From positions 593,400 through 657,399 of the forward strand of contig NZ_FWYB01000001.1 in the NCBI RefSeq assembly GCF_900176505.1: DNA of 64,000 bases. Reading direction: 5' to 3'. The stretch is from Pedobacter nyackensis (lineage in GTDB: Bacteria > Bacteroidota > Bacteroidia > Sphingobacteriales > Sphingobacteriaceae). A model generated the notes under the pieces. It saw nothing but the letters and a program-made list of their open reading frames with translations, searched no databases and was not told where the DNA came from. Within the stretch, counting starts at the first letter, position 1. Each line of letters opens with the position of its first letter. Position numbers and translations under genes: made by a program. Of the stretch, positions 47,220-56,752 are shown in pieces.

Positions 47220-50201
47220 ATGGTTAAAATTTATACAAGCGTTTCTTTTACCTTGTTTTTATCTGTTTTTGGATTACAATCTTTATACGCCAGCAAGACC
47301 GGGTATAAGATGCCTGATAAAAGCTATTTTATCGTTCAACAAGATACTACCAAGGCCAAAAAGGATTTATCCAATTCCATTAAAACTGATACAATTGGTC
47401 AGATGGTTAAGGCACTGCAGAAGTTTAAAACTGTACGTGATACGATTAATATTCGTTCATCTGCTTCGGTCCCGAACCTGTCGTTGCAACAAATTATTAA
47501 AGGAAATTTAGCTGGTGTTTATGTGCAGGAGCCAAATGGTGAACCAGGAACTGAACAAAGTATGCTGGTACAGGGTGCATCAGGGTTATTATTTACAAAA
47601 AGAGACATTTATGCGTTACAGCCCGCAGTTTATTTAAATGGTGTTCCGTTAGTTCAAGACAATCCCTTTGCTTTTGATGTACAAAAATACGATTACAACA
47701 GGATTGGCCCTGCTACAAATTTGCTGTCGCAAATTGATATAGATAACATACAATCTATAGCTGTAGTGAAGGATCCTTTGGAATTAGCTAAGCTAGGTCC
47801 AAATGCGGCCAATGGTGCTATATACATAGTTACAAAAAATGCCAGAGGAGGGCTGAGAGACATCAGCTTAAATTCTTATTTCGGTTTTGTAACTGCACCT
47901 AATGTAAACACAGTTAATGGTGTTTACGAAAATAATTTCAGGAAGCCTTTCTATCAAAAATATGCATCAGCAGAAAATTATGCTGATTATGCATCTTACC
48001 TAAAGGATTCGACCAATACTTCATATTATGGTCCATCAAATTGGAATGATTTATACTATAAAAACACGCCAATTGTTTCTGCCAATTTAGGAATTACCGG
48101 CGGTGGTGATAGAGCCAATTTTAGATTTTATGGTTCAGGTACTGAAAATGCTGGTAATGCCGATGATACAAAAATCAATAGGTACAATTTGTTTTTTGGT
48201 ATCAATATGGCACCATTCAAATGGTTTACTATTTCCAGCACAGTAAATGCGGCCCGTTTAGATAGATTTAGAAATAAGAGTTTAAGGGATCGTTTTGCTG
48301 AAACAAGGTATATCCCCGATTTATCAAGTCCGTTGTCTCCAAATTCGTCTATTTATGGAGGTTATCTTACTGAAAACGAAAAGAACGTAGATAACAACCG
48401 CTCTTCAATTTTAAATGGTAACCTGGTATTAAGTGCTAAGGTGAATAAAGTTATCATTTCATCAAGCTTAATTTTTGATTACAATGAAGGTGTCAGAGAT
48501 TATTTCACGCCATCAACGCTTATGGATGGGGTAAGTTATGTTTCCAACTATTTCGGTTATAGTCAGCGTTTATCGGTAAATAATACAGCTTCTTATAAGC
48601 TTGAAATTAATGCTAAGCACACTGTTGATTTTGAAATTGGACAGAGTTTACAGGGAGATACTTATAAATATAATTATGCCAGGGCCTACAATGGACCGAG
48701 TGATTATGTGAAATTAAATTTGGTCGACGGAAATTCCGGAAGTGGTGACTATTTGAATACTTTGGCTGCAGGAGGTTTTTACGTTTTCAGGTATATAGAT
48801 AAAGAAAGAAATAACTTGATGTCATTTTTTGGCGCTGCAAAATACAGCTACAAAAACCTGTTGGATGTAAGTTTGCTACTAAGAAGAGATGGATCATCAA
48901 ATGGGCAACCGGATAGCAGATGGGTAACCACTCCAGCTTTTAATGCTGATTTCAATCTTAAGGAACAATTCTTTAAAGATAATACTGTTTTTGGTAAACT
49001 TAATATTAGTGCAGGTTGGGGAAGAAATATTAGGATTTTTCTTGATGACAGATATGCTGCCGGACCTCAGTACCGCTCGGAAAACGGATGGTTTGAAGAA
49101 CCTACTATACCTGGTTATGGTGGTAGGTTAGGAATTAACAGACCTTATGAAAGTGGATTTATCGGTTATGGCATAACCTTACCTTATGCTGAACGGACCA
49201 ACATCACCTTAGATGCCTCTTTCTTCAATAATAGAGTTAATGCGGCAATTACAGCCTATAATAGAGATGATAAAAACCAGATTATTGGGATGCCTGTGCC
49301 ATTTGAGACCGGTTATGGTCTTAATCATAGATCAGGAATGAACATTAATAATAAAGGTTTAGAATTGATGTTGAATAGCTTAGTGCTCAGTACGCCTAAT
49401 GGTCTGAGTTGGAATACTATAGCTAATGTAAACTATAACAAAAACGAGCTTAAAGCGTTGCCAGATGGTTTAACTGAAGTAATCATTGGTAACAATAAAC
49501 TTGTTGTTGGCAAGCCGGTTGGTAGTTTTTGGTTGTATACCAACAACGGTATCTATAATACTAATGCAGAAGTTCCGGCAGGAAGAACATTTAACGGCAT
49601 AGAAATGAAAGCAGGAGACCCAAGCTGGGTTGACTACAATGGAGATAACAGAATAGATGGTAAGGATAAAATCTTAACCGGTGATAGATTGCCGAAATTT
49701 GTAGGCGGTTGGAATAATACATTAGCTTACAAAAGTTTCGATCTGAATTTCAATTTCATATTTGCTTTAGGTCATAAAGCGATTAATCAATATGAGGCAA
49801 CCCGTTATGGCTTTATTAATCGTGAGGCAGGTAACGATATTAATTCTGTTAAAGAGGTTTCTTCATGGCAAATATTCGACAATGAAAAAGCTTATCCTAT
49901 TTATAACCCCTGGAGTGATGTTGATGCCTACCGGGTAGACCAAAGTCTATTCCTGGAGAATGCGTCATATATGAAATTGAGATCGGTCACTATAGGTTAC
50001 GATTTTGGTAAAACTTCATTGTTTAAAAAAGCAGGTGGTAATTTGAAAAGGGCATATTTATATGCAACCGCAATGAACGTATTGACAATTACTGATTTTT
50101 CAGGTGCAGATCCGGAGCTGGTGAATTATAACGGGTATTATGATGGTGCTAATTTAACTATCCCCAGAACGTTCGTCTTAGGTTTTAAACTGGATTTATA
50201 A
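47220..50201 (+). CDS. SusC/RagA-type TonB-dependent transporter 1
   Basis: A 993-aa outer-membrane transporter with a signal peptide (~residues 1-24). After a linker the plug domain follows (LQQIIKGNLAGVYVQEPNGEPG, VYLNGVPL, IQSIAVVKDPLELAKLGPNAANGAIYIVTK). The barrel ends GFKLDL. It lacks the N-terminal carboxypeptidase-like beta-sandwich of most SusC proteins, and its plug departs from the usual GAPG..IRIRG pattern. With the SusD lipoprotein it should form a lidded importer. First gene of the ten-gene run. Confidence 0.88.
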   Translation: MVKIYTSVSFTLFLSVFGLQSLYASKTGYKMPDKSYFIVQQDTTKAKKDLSNSIKTDTIGQMVKALQKFKTVRDTINIRSSASVPNLSLQQIIKGNLAGVYVQEPNGEPGTEQSMLVQGASGLLFTKRDIYALQPAVYLNGVPLVQDNPFAFDVQKYDYNRIGPATNLLSQIDIDNIQSIAVVKDPLELAKLGPNAANGAIYIVTKNARGGLRDISLNSYFGFVTAPNVNTVNGVYENNFRKPFYQKYASAENYADYASYLKDSTNTSYYGPSNWNDLYYKNTPIVSANLGITGGGDRANFRFYGSGTENAGNADDTKINRYNLFFGINMAPFKWFTISSTVNAARLDRFRNKSLRDRFAETRYIPDLSSPLSPNSSIYGGYLTENEKNVDNNRSSILNGNLVLSAKVNKVIISSSLIFDYNEGVRDYFTPSTLMDGVSYVSNYFGYSQRLSVNNTASYKLEINAKHTVDFEIGQSLQGDTYKYNYARAYNGPSDYVKLNLVDGNSGSGDYLNTLAAGGFYVFRYIDKERNNLMSFFGAAKYSYKNLLDVSLLLRRDGSSNGQPDSRWVTTPAFNADFNLKEQFFKDNTVFGKLNISAGWGRNIRIFLDDRYAAGPQYRSENGWFEEPTIPGYGGRLGINRPYESGFIGYGITLPYAERTNITLDASFFNNRVNAAITAYNRDDKNQIIGMPVPFETGYGLNHRSGMNINNKGLELMLNSLVLSTPNGLSWNTIANVNYNKNELKALPDGLTEVIIGNNKLVVGKPVGSFWLYTNNGIYNTNAEVPAGRTFNGIEMKAGDPSWVDYNGDNRIDGKDKILTGDRLPKFVGGWNNTLAYKSFDLNFNFIFALGHKAINQYEATRYGFINREAGNDINSVKEVSSWQIFDNEKAYPIYNPWSDVDAYRVDQSLFLENASYMKLRSVTIGYDFGKTSLFKKAGGNLKRAYLYATAMNVLTITDFSGADPELVNYNGYYDGANLTIPRTFVLGFKLDL

Positions 50202-50219
50202 AATAATTATAGAATTAAT

Positions 50220-51818
50220 ATGAATTATATAATCAATAAAAGAAGTAGTTTCAACAAATCTTGTATTGCAATTTTTGTACTACTAATCAGTTTCGGGAAT
50301 TTTTCATGCAAGAAAATTGACGATGTATCATCTATACGATTAGCTACAGAAGAAACCAATTGGAAAACTTTGGAAGATGCCAGAGCCAATTTATTATCTA
50401 TATATGGTTTACTTCGTTCAGCAACAGTTGCCGATAATGCACACTGGTTAATGGGGGATTTAAGACAAGGTGATTTCGCTATTACCAACCGTGTAGATTT
50501 AAAGGCTATTGTAAATGGAAAGCTAAATGCGACCTATCCGGTAATTAATAGAATTACAAACTGGAGAGCGTTTTATGCCGCAATAAATGCAGCTAGTCTT
50601 TTTATAGAAAGATCAAAAGAGATCCATGCGCTGGATCCTCGTTATACTAAATTGAACAATGAGGTAGATATTGCTCAGGCCAGAATGCTTCGGGGCTTTG
50701 CTTATTTTTACATGAGCAGAATTTGGGGGGATGTGCCCTTGTTAACCTCCTCACATGATGGTGAATTTGTGAAGCTTCCAAGAACGTCTCAACAAAAAGT
50801 TTTGGCTTTTGCTACGAATGAGTTGCTGGCTGCTGCAAAGGTTGTACCATTTAGATATGGAGGAACTGATCCAATAATGCCTGGCTTATACTATGGTGCT
50901 GGCTGGACTGCATGGAATGGTGTCCTTTTTACCCGATTATCAGCATATATTATTTTGGCTCACATTGCTGCCTGGCAAGGAAACTATATGGATGTAGCAA
51001 ATTATTCGAAATTCGTATTAGACAATCAGTCTACTCAGGTTTCTGTAGATGGAGCAAATTCATTAAGTTATATTAATATACAGGCATTAACGGAAAATGA
51101 AAATAGCAGTAGTCCATTTGCTTATAAAAGGGCGAATTTAATGGTTGGTTTTCCTTTTGAAGCGGGTAATGGCTTAGCCACAGCCAACGGACATATTGAG
51201 CAGTTGACTTTAGCGGCTCCATTTATTCCAAAAGCAACGCCTGAAATGTTTGTGACAAAAGATAGCATCAATAAGATATTTCCGATTCCTGGAGATCTGC
51301 GCTATAGCATTAATCCATTGACCGGTATATACAGGACAAATTATTTTTATAATTCCGAATCAGAAAGACCAATTTTCAATAAAATAAAAGTTATTTATCC
51401 ATCCAATACTTCAGGAGATGTGACTTTATTCAGTTCTTCAATGGTGTTTAGTCGTATGGAAGAGATAACCCTGTTAAGGGCTGAGGCATTAGCTGTTTTA
51501 GGACAAAAAGACGAAGCCTTGATAGCACTAAATAAGGCTAGTAGTTTGAGGGGGATTACCTTAATCTCTTCACCTACGACAGATTTAATAGCTGAAATTT
51601 TTGGAGAAAGAAGGAGAGAGCTAATGGGTGAGGGCTGGAGATGGTATGATATCGTAAGGTATAACAGGATTAAAAATTCTAACCAGGTTTTTGCGACTAA
51701 AAATGGTCAGCAGATGACCTTTAAACAATTTGAAGCAGCGGGGGGGATCTATTGGCCAGTATCTCAAGATGTAATTAATGCAAATTCGTCAATTACCCAA
51801 AATTCTTATTGGCAATAA
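50220..51818 (+). CDS. SusD/RagB-type lipoprotein 1
   Basis: A 532-aa SusD homologue with a lipoprotein signal (lipobox GNFSC). It has the TPR-bearing helical core (AQARMLRGFAYFYMSRIWGDVPLL) and the C-terminal part (EIFGERRRELMGEGWRWYDIVRYNRIKN) typical of SusD. It caps the SusC barrel and binds ligand at the cell surface. It lies 18 nt after susC 1 and before a FAS1 gene. Confidence 0.92.
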   Translation: MNYIINKRSSFNKSCIAIFVLLISFGNFSCKKIDDVSSIRLATEETNWKTLEDARANLLSIYGLLRSATVADNAHWLMGDLRQGDFAITNRVDLKAIVNGKLNATYPVINRITNWRAFYAAINAASLFIERSKEIHALDPRYTKLNNEVDIAQARMLRGFAYFYMSRIWGDVPLLTSSHDGEFVKLPRTSQQKVLAFATNELLAAAKVVPFRYGGTDPIMPGLYYGAGWTAWNGVLFTRLSAYIILAHIAAWQGNYMDVANYSKFVLDNQSTQVSVDGANSLSYINIQALTENENSSSPFAYKRANLMVGFPFEAGNGLATANGHIEQLTLAAPFIPKATPEMFVTKDSINKIFPIPGDLRYSINPLTGIYRTNYFYNSESERPIFNKIKVIYPSNTSGDVTLFSSSMVFSRMEEITLLRAEALAVLGQKDEALIALNKASSLRGITLISSPTTDLIAEIFGERRRELMGEGWRWYDIVRYNRIKNSNQVFATKNGQQMTFKQFEAAGGIYWPVSQDVINANSSITQNSYWQ

Positions 51819-51838
51819 CTCACCTAATCAGATATAGA

Positions 51839-52516
51839 ATGAAAAATTTAACAAATAAAAGAAGCACATTTTTTCTCTTAGGGCTCATTTGCTTATGCTT
51901 TGTTGCATGTAAAAAAAGCGAATCGCGTTATTACGACTATGTTAATACGGTTCAAACGTTTAATGGTACAGCCATGGATTATCTTAAGGCTCAACCGAAA
52001 GGCACCTTTGATTCCTTATTGCTGGTATTGGATCGTTATCCTTTTCTACAGGATTCATTGAGAACAGCGCAATTGACACTTTTTGCGCCCGTTAATAAAA
52101 ATTTTGAAGGAGCAATTAAATACCTGAATCAGGTGCGTAAAGGCCAAGGTAAAGCACCTTTATATTTAGCCGATGCAGATATTAATGAGTTGGGATTCAT
52201 GCTTTGCAAGTACATCATTAGAGGAAATAGAACAACAGACGCTTATGTAGGTAATCTTGATGGGATATTGTTGGAATCAATTATAACCAAGTACCCTATG
52301 CATGCCAGGTATGAAAAATTGAGCTCTGCGGGTTATCAGGGAGGAGGAGCAGCTGTATTAAATTTCAGTGATCCCTTTTTCTCTACTTTTATCACCGACT
52401 GGATTACTACTACAACTAATGCTGTAAATATCAAAACAAATAATGCCACCATTAACATCTTAACACCGATGCACAATTTTGGCTTTGATGAATTCACGTT
52501 AAGATTGAATAACTAA
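51839..52516 (+). CDS. FAS1 (fasciclin)-like lipoprotein 1
   Basis: A 225-aa lipoprotein (lipobox CFVAC, start at 51839; an in-frame ATG 30 nt upstream overlaps susD). The TAMDYLKAQPKGTFDSLLLVLDR and AQLTLFAPVNKNFEGAI segments resemble the FAS1 first helix and H1 box; the end INILTPMHNFGF resembles a divergent H2 region. FAS1 domains mediate adhesion or protein binding; here it is probably an accessory surface binder of the SusCD pair. Confidence 0.72.
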   Translation: MKNLTNKRSTFFLLGLICLCFVACKKSESRYYDYVNTVQTFNGTAMDYLKAQPKGTFDSLLLVLDRYPFLQDSLRTAQLTLFAPVNKNFEGAIKYLNQVRKGQGKAPLYLADADINELGFMLCKYIIRGNRTTDAYVGNLDGILLESIITKYPMHARYEKLSSAGYQGGGAAVLNFSDPFFSTFITDWITTTTNAVNIKTNNATINILTPMHNFGFDEFTLRLNN

Positions 52517-52526
52517 ATAGGACCCA

Positions 52527-53549
52527 ATGAAAAATATTCAATATACATTACAAATAGCATTAACTGTATTAATGGGCGGTGTACTATTATCGTCGTGCAG
52601 AAAGAATTTGCCAACGGAAAGGCTTTCAATAGCCAACGATACACAATACACCGAATATTCGTATCAACCGGTTTTGGGTAGAAACACATTGTTTGCCAAT
52701 AACTTTCAATATGGAAACTCCAGCAGGCCATTAGATTTCAAAATTGTAAACATGAGAACTTTTAATGGAGAGCCGGCACCTGAGTTGACGAAAAATTATC
52801 CTGTAACCGTTTGGAAAACAGCTTATGATGGTGGAGAACAGTCGCTGGCGGAGATTGAAGCTAAGCGAACCATAGAAAACCACCCCTTATTTGAGGTAAG
52901 GCCACACTCTGGTGAGTTTATCATGTGGGCTGCCGCGAATTCAAATATGATTAAAGCGCAGCCAGATTCGGGTTATGTTTTTGACGTGGAAATGTCCAAT
53001 TCAGGAGGAAGAAAGTATTTTCAGAATTTTCGTTTACGTCCTTTACGTGAACGCTCATATGAACCATCAAATTTAGACCCGGTTACAGGCCAGGGCACCT
53101 CGGTATCTGTTAACCCAACAAGTGTATCCATTACCGGTGAGCGGGGGCAGCCGTTCAATACAAGAGATGATGTGCAGGTCTTATTTAAAAAAGCAGGAAA
53201 TGGTAATAGTTTAACGATCAAATTTGTCGATACATTATCTAATCCAATCAATCCTGATAAGTTTGAAAACACAGATTGGAAAAATTTAGTGCATGGTTTT
53301 AACATGGTTAAGGATGCTACTAAAGTAAGGTACGATGTGGCTTATCCAATTCCTTGTAGCGCTTATCCAACCAGGTACACCACTTCATCCGGTGAGCAAG
53401 CCAGAATGGTTTTCAAATTTGACAGACTGGGATTTGGTAATGTGCTTCAGCAATGTCATTTGGCCTTAAACTTTAATATATATGAAAAGGGCGACTGGGA
53501 GATTACATTCTGGTTTAAGAGGGATAAACCAAAATTTGATAATGATTAA
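52527..53549 (+). CDS. DUF5007-like lipoprotein
   Basis: A 340-aa lipoprotein (lipobox LLSSC). The N-terminal YSYQPVLGRNTLFANNF, FKIVNMRTFNGEPAPEL and IENHPLFEVRPHSGEFIMW segments fit what I recall of DUF5007 proteins encoded beside SusD genes. It is probably a beta-rich surface glycan- or protein-binding accessory. The exact family name should be treated as likely, not certain. It ends where the second SusC ORF begins. Confidence 0.65.
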   Translation: MKNIQYTLQIALTVLMGGVLLSSCRKNLPTERLSIANDTQYTEYSYQPVLGRNTLFANNFQYGNSSRPLDFKIVNMRTFNGEPAPELTKNYPVTVWKTAYDGGEQSLAEIEAKRTIENHPLFEVRPHSGEFIMWAAANSNMIKAQPDSGYVFDVEMSNSGGRKYFQNFRLRPLRERSYEPSNLDPVTGQGTSVSVNPTSVSITGERGQPFNTRDDVQVLFKKAGNGNSLTIKFVDTLSNPINPDKFENTDWKNLVHGFNMVKDATKVRYDVAYPIPCSAYPTRYTTSSGEQARMVFKFDRLGFGNVLQQCHLALNFNIYEKGDWEITFWFKRDKPKFDND

Positions 53550-53584
53550 TGGAACAATATAAATTAACACAAAACATATTTCCA

Positions 53585-56500
53585 ATGAAGTATTTTTACA
53601 CCATAGTTATTTTATTGATTTTTGGTTTGCAAGAGCTAGCTATAGCTCAACAACGCATAACTGTAACCGGCGTAGTACATGATGGCTCGTCAAAATCAAA
53701 AGAAACAATACCTGGAGCTAACATCACTAGTGGAGGCGTTTCAGTAGGTAGTACAGGATCGGATGGTAAGTTTAAAGTTTCGGTGCCAGGTAATGCATCC
53801 TTAACTTTTAGCTATGTTGGTTACACCCCGGTTACGGTAAAAGTTAATAACCGAACTAACATTAGTGTCTCTTTAGTTACTGATAGTAAGGCACTAAACG
53901 AGGTGACGATCAAATCAGGTTATCAAACTAAAACTAAGACATTAAATACAGGTTCTGCGGTAACCATTTCCGGAAAGGACATTCAAGGTCAGCCGGCGGG
54001 TGATGTAATGTCTCTATTACAGGGTAAGGTAGCGGGTTTGAACATACAAAATAATAGCGGTGCTCCTGGTTTTAGAGGTAGTGTAACGATTCGTGGTATT
54101 TCAAATATCAATGTATCCGGATCTGGAAACTCATCATTTCTAACCCCAACATCCCCATTGTTCGTAATCGATGGCGTACCTGTGGATGACAACAGTAATT
54201 TTTCATATGGCTTTCAGCAAGCAGGACCTGGTGTATCTCCGGCCTCTCAGATTCCACCTGAGGATATCGAAGATATAACGGTTTTGAAGGATGCGGCTGC
54301 AACAGCACTTTTTGGATCAAGAGGAGCTTACGGGGTAATTATGATTACCACTAAACGCGGTAGTTCCAAAGTCCCGGTGATTCGCTACAACGGATCGGGA
54401 TTTATGTCAAGTGTTCCTCAATTACGTACCGTGATTGGAGGTAAGGACGAACGTTTACTAAGGATTGATCAAATTCTTCGTTACGATACTTCGGCAAACC
54501 ACGCCATAGATTTAATTAATTCTACACCTTTTCTGGCTGATAGCTTAAATGCTTATTATAATAACTCAACAGATTGGCAGTCTTATTTTTACAGGCCTAC
54601 GTTTAACCAAACGCATAATTTAAACATGTCCGGTGGTGACTTGAACTTTAATTACAAAGTAGCCTTGGGTATTTACGATGAGAAGGGAATCCAGGAAAAC
54701 ACAGGCTATTCCCGCTATAACCTGAATATGAATATGACTTACAGCCCGAGTCGAAAGTTTAAACTCGAAGGTCAGCTAAACAACTCCATACAAAAGCAGC
54801 AAACAGGAAGTGGAAATGGACTTCAAAATGCCGGAGTAGCTACAGGGGGTAGTTCGTCTTCGCTGTTACCAGCCCCTTCACTTTACTCTTCGGTTAACTC
54901 CGTATTGGGGGCCTTAACTACTGATAATGACAATAAAGTATTGATTACCACGGCCACAGTGAATGCTGAATACGAAATTTTAAAGAACTTTAAATTAGCG
55001 TCATATCTAAATTATAACGGACAATCATCAACGAAAGACAATTTTTCTCCGGCGCTATTGAATTCAAATCAATCGGAGTATTATACCTATAATGATAGAT
55101 CGACAACCTTATATAATCGTAATCAGCTTACCTATGTATATGCACTTAAAGAAAAGGGAGAAGATGCTCATAATTTCTCACTTTTTGCATTCTCTGAGTT
55201 AAGATCCTCATTTTTTAAGGCTGATGCGATCATGAATGATAAAGGTGTGAATGACCAGTTGAGAGGACCATTAACCGTTATGAGCAGTTATATCTTATCC
55301 AAGGGTGGAACGATTAGGTACAATGATCTGAGGACCATCGCTTTTGCAGGTGCATTCTCTTATAATTATAAACAAAAATATGTATTAGATTTTAACTACC
55401 GTGTTGACGGGCTGTCAACTAATGGCCCTAATGCGGGTTATAAGAAAAACCCCGCCATTTCGGTAAAATGGAATTTCGATAGAGAGAAATTTTTAGATGG
55501 CGTATCCTGGCTGAATTACGGTGATATTCGTTTAAGTTATGGTTCTAATATTACACCAAACGGAGATATTTATCAGGCTTATGGTAAATATTATGGTGGT
55601 GACCGTTATAATAATAGTAACACCATCGTATCAGATTTGAATTTCCTACCTAATTTAAGTCTGGAGCCAACTAAAGCAACCACTTACAATGCAGGTTTTG
55701 ATTTGGGTTTGTTTGATAACCGGTTCACTATCTCCATGGATACTTATTATAAGCAAACAGACAACATATTTCAGGAGAAAGTATTATCTGGTTCAAACTC
55801 ATTTAATACGATTGCCTCAACAGAAATTAGTAATGTTAACTATGGATGGGAATTTCAGGCTACCGGACGCCCACTAAATAGCAGCAGCCCTTTCAAATTA
55901 ACCTTAACTGGTACATTGGCCATTAACCGTGAAGTATTAGCTGCACTTCCTGATGGCTTACGTGAAAAAATTTATTATGATACTTCATTAGGTCAGGATA
56001 TTTATTACAGGTTAGGTATTAACTCGTTATCAAATTACTTGTATAATACGAAGGGTGTTTATGCTACGAATAAACAAGTTCCTGTAGATCCATTAACGGG
56101 TTTGCCATACCGTGTTGGTACAAATGCACTGCTAAATTATTTCAAAGCGGGAGATCCAATATTTACTGATTTAGATGGTAATTATGTGTTAAACGAATTT
56201 GATAGAGTAATAGCGGGAAATTCACAACCGCAGGTAACAGGAGGATTTACTTCCCTGTTTCAATATAGAAAATGGAGTCTGGAAGTAAATACATCGTTTA
56301 CCTTTCAAAGAGACATTTTAAATAACAGTCTGGCTGCTCAATTTGCTTCATTTGGTACGCCAACTAAATTGGGGAATATAGTGCCATTATCTGAGTACAA
56401 CTATTGGGCTAATGCTGGAGATGTCGCAACTTATGGAAATCCGTTAGACTTTGTGAGGGCCTCGATAATAGATCCTTTTAGATATTCTCAAACCATGTTC

Positions 56501-56740
56501 CAGGAAGATGGATCTTACATTAAGCTAAACTCAGTAAAAGTATATTATAACGTTAATCAGGCATTTACCAAGCGGTTTGGTATGAATAGGGTAAGTGTGA
56601 ACTTTACAGCTGCCAACTTAGGTTTTATAACCCGTTATTCGGGACCAAATCCTGAAAATGTAACGGCATTAGGTAGAGACTATGCAGGTGGATATCCACT
56701 TGCCAAACAATTTGCATTAGGCTTAAACATAGAATTTTAA
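53585..56740 (+). CDS. SusC/RagA-type TonB-dependent transporter 2
   Basis: A 1051-aa classical SusC protein. A signal peptide is followed by a CarboxypepD_reg-like domain (residues ~25-105: ITVTGVVHDGSSKSKETIPGANI...FSYVGYTPV). The plug has LLQGKVAGLNIQNNSGAPG and PLFVIDGVPVDDNSN, and the barrel ends LGLNIEF. An ATG at 53549 that overlaps the previous stop would add 12 residues; 53585 gives a cleaner signal peptide. Paired with SusD 2. Confidence 0.93.
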   Translation: MKYFYTIVILLIFGLQELAIAQQRITVTGVVHDGSSKSKETIPGANITSGGVSVGSTGSDGKFKVSVPGNASLTFSYVGYTPVTVKVNNRTNISVSLVTDSKALNEVTIKSGYQTKTKTLNTGSAVTISGKDIQGQPAGDVMSLLQGKVAGLNIQNNSGAPGFRGSVTIRGISNINVSGSGNSSFLTPTSPLFVIDGVPVDDNSNFSYGFQQAGPGVSPASQIPPEDIEDITVLKDAAATALFGSRGAYGVIMITTKRGSSKVPVIRYNGSGFMSSVPQLRTVIGGKDERLLRIDQILRYDTSANHAIDLINSTPFLADSLNAYYNNSTDWQSYFYRPTFNQTHNLNMSGGDLNFNYKVALGIYDEKGIQENTGYSRYNLNMNMTYSPSRKFKLEGQLNNSIQKQQTGSGNGLQNAGVATGGSSSSLLPAPSLYSSVNSVLGALTTDNDNKVLITTATVNAEYEILKNFKLASYLNYNGQSSTKDNFSPALLNSNQSEYYTYNDRSTTLYNRNQLTYVYALKEKGEDAHNFSLFAFSELRSSFFKADAIMNDKGVNDQLRGPLTVMSSYILSKGGTIRYNDLRTIAFAGAFSYNYKQKYVLDFNYRVDGLSTNGPNAGYKKNPAISVKWNFDREKFLDGVSWLNYGDIRLSYGSNITPNGDIYQAYGKYYGGDRYNNSNTIVSDLNFLPNLSLEPTKATTYNAGFDLGLFDNRFTISMDTYYKQTDNIFQEKVLSGSNSFNTIASTEISNVNYGWEFQATGRPLNSSSPFKLTLTGTLAINREVLAALPDGLREKIYYDTSLGQDIYYRLGINSLSNYLYNTKGVYATNKQVPVDPLTGLPYRVGTNALLNYFKAGDPIFTDLDGNYVLNEFDRVIAGNSQPQVTGGFTSLFQYRKWSLEVNTSFTFQRDILNNSLAAQFASFGTPTKLGNIVPLSEYNYWANAGDVATYGNPLDFVRASIIDPFRYSQTMFQEDGSYIKLNSVKVYYNVNQAFTKRFGMNRVSVNFTAANLGFITRYSGPNPENVTALGRDYAGGYPLAKQFALGLNIEF

Positions 56741-56752
56741 TTTTTTGATACA

